Shown here in pieces: positions 4,546 through 6,298 of a stretch of 6,298 nucleotides of DNA. The first letter of the stretch is position 1, and the number at the start of each line of letters is the position of its first letter. The stretch is taken from contig SKVC01000085.1 of NCBI GenBank assembly GCA_007129655.1, forward strand, positions 1 to 6,298, read 5' to 3'. The notes under the pieces were generated by a model. The model did no database searches, was not told the DNA's origin, and saw only the letters and a program-made list of their open reading frames with translations. A program made the translations under genes and the position numbers. This DNA is from Thermoplasmata archaeon (GTDB taxonomy: Archaea > Thermoplasmatota > Thermoplasmata > Halarchaeoplasmatales > Halarchaeoplasmataceae).

Positions 4546-5727
4546 ATGGCCGTATTAAAAATGAAACCAGGAATTCACGAAGTAGGTGCCGGAGATTGGG
4601 ATAGAACGCTTTTCGACGAGCTTATACCGCTACCCGACGGTACCAGTTACAATTCTTTTTTGATCGAAGGCAGCGAAAAGACCGCTTTGATAGACACTGT
4701 AGATCCTTCGAAAGAGGAAATTCTTTTGGAGAATCTTAGCTATATAGGAGTAAAAAATATTGATTACGTTATTTCTCATCATGCAGAACAAGATCATTCG
4801 GGTAGTATACCGATCATAATTACAGTTTATCCCAAAGCGAAGGTCGTTACGAACAAAAAATGTAAAACAATGCTCATGGACCATCTGCACATAAAGGAAG
4901 ATAGATTTCTAGTAGTCGAAGACGGTGAAGAATTATCCCTGGGAGACCGTACGCTACAATTCCACATAACCCCCTGGGTACACTGGCCCGAGACAATGGT
5001 TACGTTGCTGAAGGAAGATAAGGTACTGTTTTCTTGTGATTTCTTTGGTTCGCACAAAGCCTCAAGTAAATTGTTTATGGAGGATAAAGGTCAGACCTAC
5101 CAGGCCGCCAAACGGTATTATGCAGAGATAATGATGCCCTTTAGATCACCCATAAAAAGTAACATAAAGAAATTAGAAGAATTAGATTTTGATATGATCG
5201 CTCCAAGTCACGGACCTGTTTATAACGACCCTGACTTCATAATAGATGCATACAAAAAGTGGACTTCTGATGACGTAAAGAACGAAGTTATCGTTCCTTA
5301 CATCTCAATGCATGGAAGTACCGAAAAGATGGTCATTCACTTTGTCGATTACTTGATGGAGAGGGGTATGAAAGTCACCCCGTATAACCTTACTACTACG
5401 GACCTAGGTCAATTTGCCATGGGTATAGTTGATGCCGCTACAATAGTTATAGGAACACCTACCGTACTGGTTGGACCTCATCCTAAGATGGTTTACGCGG
5501 CCAGCCTGGTCAATGCCCTAAGACCAAAGACAAAGTTTCTTTCGGTTATCGGCTCTTATGGATGGGGTGGTAGAGCTACACAGATACTAGAAGATAACTT
5601 GAATAATCTGCAAGCAGAAATGATCGAGCCGATCATGGTTAAAGGGCATCCGACGAGAAAGGACATGAAAAAAGTAGAAAGGTTGGCCGACGAAATCATG
5701 AAGAAACACAAAGAGGCCGGCCTTTAA
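4546..5727 (+). CDS. fprA: Flavodiiron protein (FprA/A-type flavoprotein; O2 or NO reductase)
   Basis: The 393-residue protein has the full two-domain layout of class A flavodiiron proteins. Residues 1-245 form a metallo-beta-lactamase-like diiron domain. Its ligands are all visible: H79-x-E81-x-D83 (HHAEQDH), H146 (in PWVHWPET), D165 (SCDFFG) and H222 (SHGP). Residues from about 248 form a flavodoxin domain, with the FMN phosphate loop SMHGSTEKM (254-262), IGTPTVLVGPHP (302-313) and GSYGWGGRA (336-344). Such enzymes reduce O2 to water or NO to N2O in the cytoplasm of anaerobes. In methanogens the electron donor is reduced F420, elsewhere rubredoxin. Neither partner is in this window, so the donor is open. 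The gene stands alone, with a dyad and TATA-like box before it. Its stop overlaps that of the convergent MFS gene. An in-frame ATG at 4561 (residue 6) is an alternative start. Confidence 0.94.
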   Translation: MAVLKMKPGIHEVGAGDWDRTLFDELIPLPDGTSYNSFLIEGSEKTALIDTVDPSKEEILLENLSYIGVKNIDYVISHHAEQDHSGSIPIIITVYPKAKVVTNKKCKTMLMDHLHIKEDRFLVVEDGEELSLGDRTLQFHITPWVHWPETMVTLLKEDKVLFSCDFFGSHKASSKLFMEDKGQTYQAAKRYYAEIMMPFRSPIKSNIKKLEELDFDMIAPSHGPVYNDPDFIIDAYKKWTSDDVKNEVIVPYISMHGSTEKMVIHFVDYLMERGMKVTPYNLTTTDLGQFAMGIVDAATIVIGTPTVLVGPHPKMVYAASLVNALRPKTKFLSVIGSYGWGGRATQILEDNLNNLQAEMIEPIMVKGHPTRKDMKKVERLADEIMKKHKEAGL

Positions 5728-6298
5728 AAAGCGGTATCCTTAATAGGTAATAGCAAGGCGACGAACAATAGAACCAATGCACCGAATACAAATGCATAGC
5801 TTATTCCAAAGACGTCTGCCAGATAACCGAGCACAGGTGCGATTATGATACCAACTATTGAACGAAGCTGATTTTCACCGCTGAGCAAGGTAGCCCTGGT
5901 CTGTGGTTCTATTACTTCTCCCAAATAGCCTATTACCATGGGTTTTCTAAGGTTATAAAGTGTAAAAAGGAAGAAGAATGAAATTATAGAAAATAGCACT
6001 ATGTCGATGTACAGGAAGAAGGCTATTAAGAAAAATGCGGCGGCCATTATGAAATACAGTACGTTCAAGGCTTTTGTCATATCACCCGTATGACTCATAA
6101 TATAGGCCGATCTTCTGGAAGATATGAAACTATTTATGTAAACAAAGAAGTACACTATACCTATGATAATGGCGGTTCTCTGTTCGGGGTAATTTATAAA
6201 CAATAATAACGGTAGACCGACGGCAAATATTTCAACTATGGGAGAAAGATAATCCTTGGATATTTTAAAAAAAGAATCGTAGATGGATGCGTTTATCA
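5724..6298 (-). CDS. MFS-type transporter, C-terminal half (5' end outside window)
   Basis: The frame stays open to the right edge, giving the last 191 residues of a membrane protein. A TTG at 6203 could be taken for a start, but the open, hydrophobic upstream frame (with VGLPLLLFINYPEQ) shows the gene is longer. About six hydrophobic segments are seen, fitting the second half of a 12-helix major facilitator. SSRRSAYIMSHTGD and RKPMVIGYLGEVIEPQTRATLLS are cytoplasmic-loop-like, and the latter continues into NQLRSIVGIIIAPVLGYLADVFG, a common MFS arrangement (RATLLS-x-N, P-x-G-x-LAD-x-x-G). The substrate cannot be told, and a drug or small-metabolite exporter is only a guess. The gene converges with the flavodiiron gene with a 4-base overlap of ends. 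Confidence 0.85.
   Translation of the reverse strand, partial: INASIYDSFFKISKDYLSPIVEIFAVGLPLLLFINYPEQRTAIIIGIVYFFVYINSFISSRRSAYIMSHTGDMTKALNVLYFIMAAAFFLIAFFLYIDIVLFSIISFFFLFTLYNLRKPMVIGYLGEVIEPQTRATLLSGENQLRSIVGIIIAPVLGYLADVFGISYAFVFGALVLLFVALLLPIKDTAF

Noticed and set aside
6201..6203. TTG as the start of the transporter gene
   Set aside because: The frame continues to the right edge with typical transporter residues, and 159 residues would be only a part of the usual MFS length.

Overview
The window is archaeal. It carries eL21, RNA polymerase subunit Rpo4 (RpoF) and archaeal Pus10 in one operon, TATA boxes about 26 bases before two start codons, GGAG-type ribosome binding sites, and a surface protein ending in a PGF-CTERM-like anchor. 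A moderately AT-rich euryarchaeon, perhaps of the Thermoplasmatota, fits best. The phylum is inferred from gene order and general style, not from a marker I could compute on. I saw no rRNA, tRNA, CRISPR array or insertion sequence.

Layout. On the left edge (+), the C-terminal end of an exported protein with a sorting/anchor tail meets a convergent operon across a 24-base gap that holds an A7-CCC-T8 element able to serve both directions. The operon runs on the minus strand from a TATA box near 3921: pus10, rpl21e, rpoF, a DUF655 RNA-binding protein, a 54-residue very acidic small ORF (1290-1454), and a divergent FtsZ-like protein. The first four genes are a known conserved archaeal cluster for translation and transcription, spaced by -4 to 10 bases. 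The usual follower, as I recall it, is the rRNA dimethylase ksgA. Here the place is taken by the small ORF and the FtsZ-like gene.

Upstream of pus10, also on the minus strand, is a small stand-alone MgtC/SapB membrane protein with its own TATA box. It diverges from a complete flavodiiron protein (+) with all six diiron ligands, an enzyme of oxygen or nitric oxide detoxification. The 133-base divergent region carries a perfect TCCCGA-N6-TCGGGA dyad next to a TATA-like box, a plausible operator. The flavodiiron gene ends stop-on-stop against a convergent MFS transporter, which runs off the right edge.

The part most worth a second look is the acidic micro-ORF plus FtsZ-like pair. The tubulin-like protein keeps the nucleotide-binding G box and the PF-E-R guanine-site motif. 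It has a shortened T3 region, a glycine-to-glutamate change in the T4 signature, no canonical catalytic T7 aspartate and no C-terminal tail. It looks like a nucleotide-binding but possibly hydrolysis-defective tubulin homologue, co-transcribed with a tiny acidic protein and with ribosome/RNA polymerase genes.
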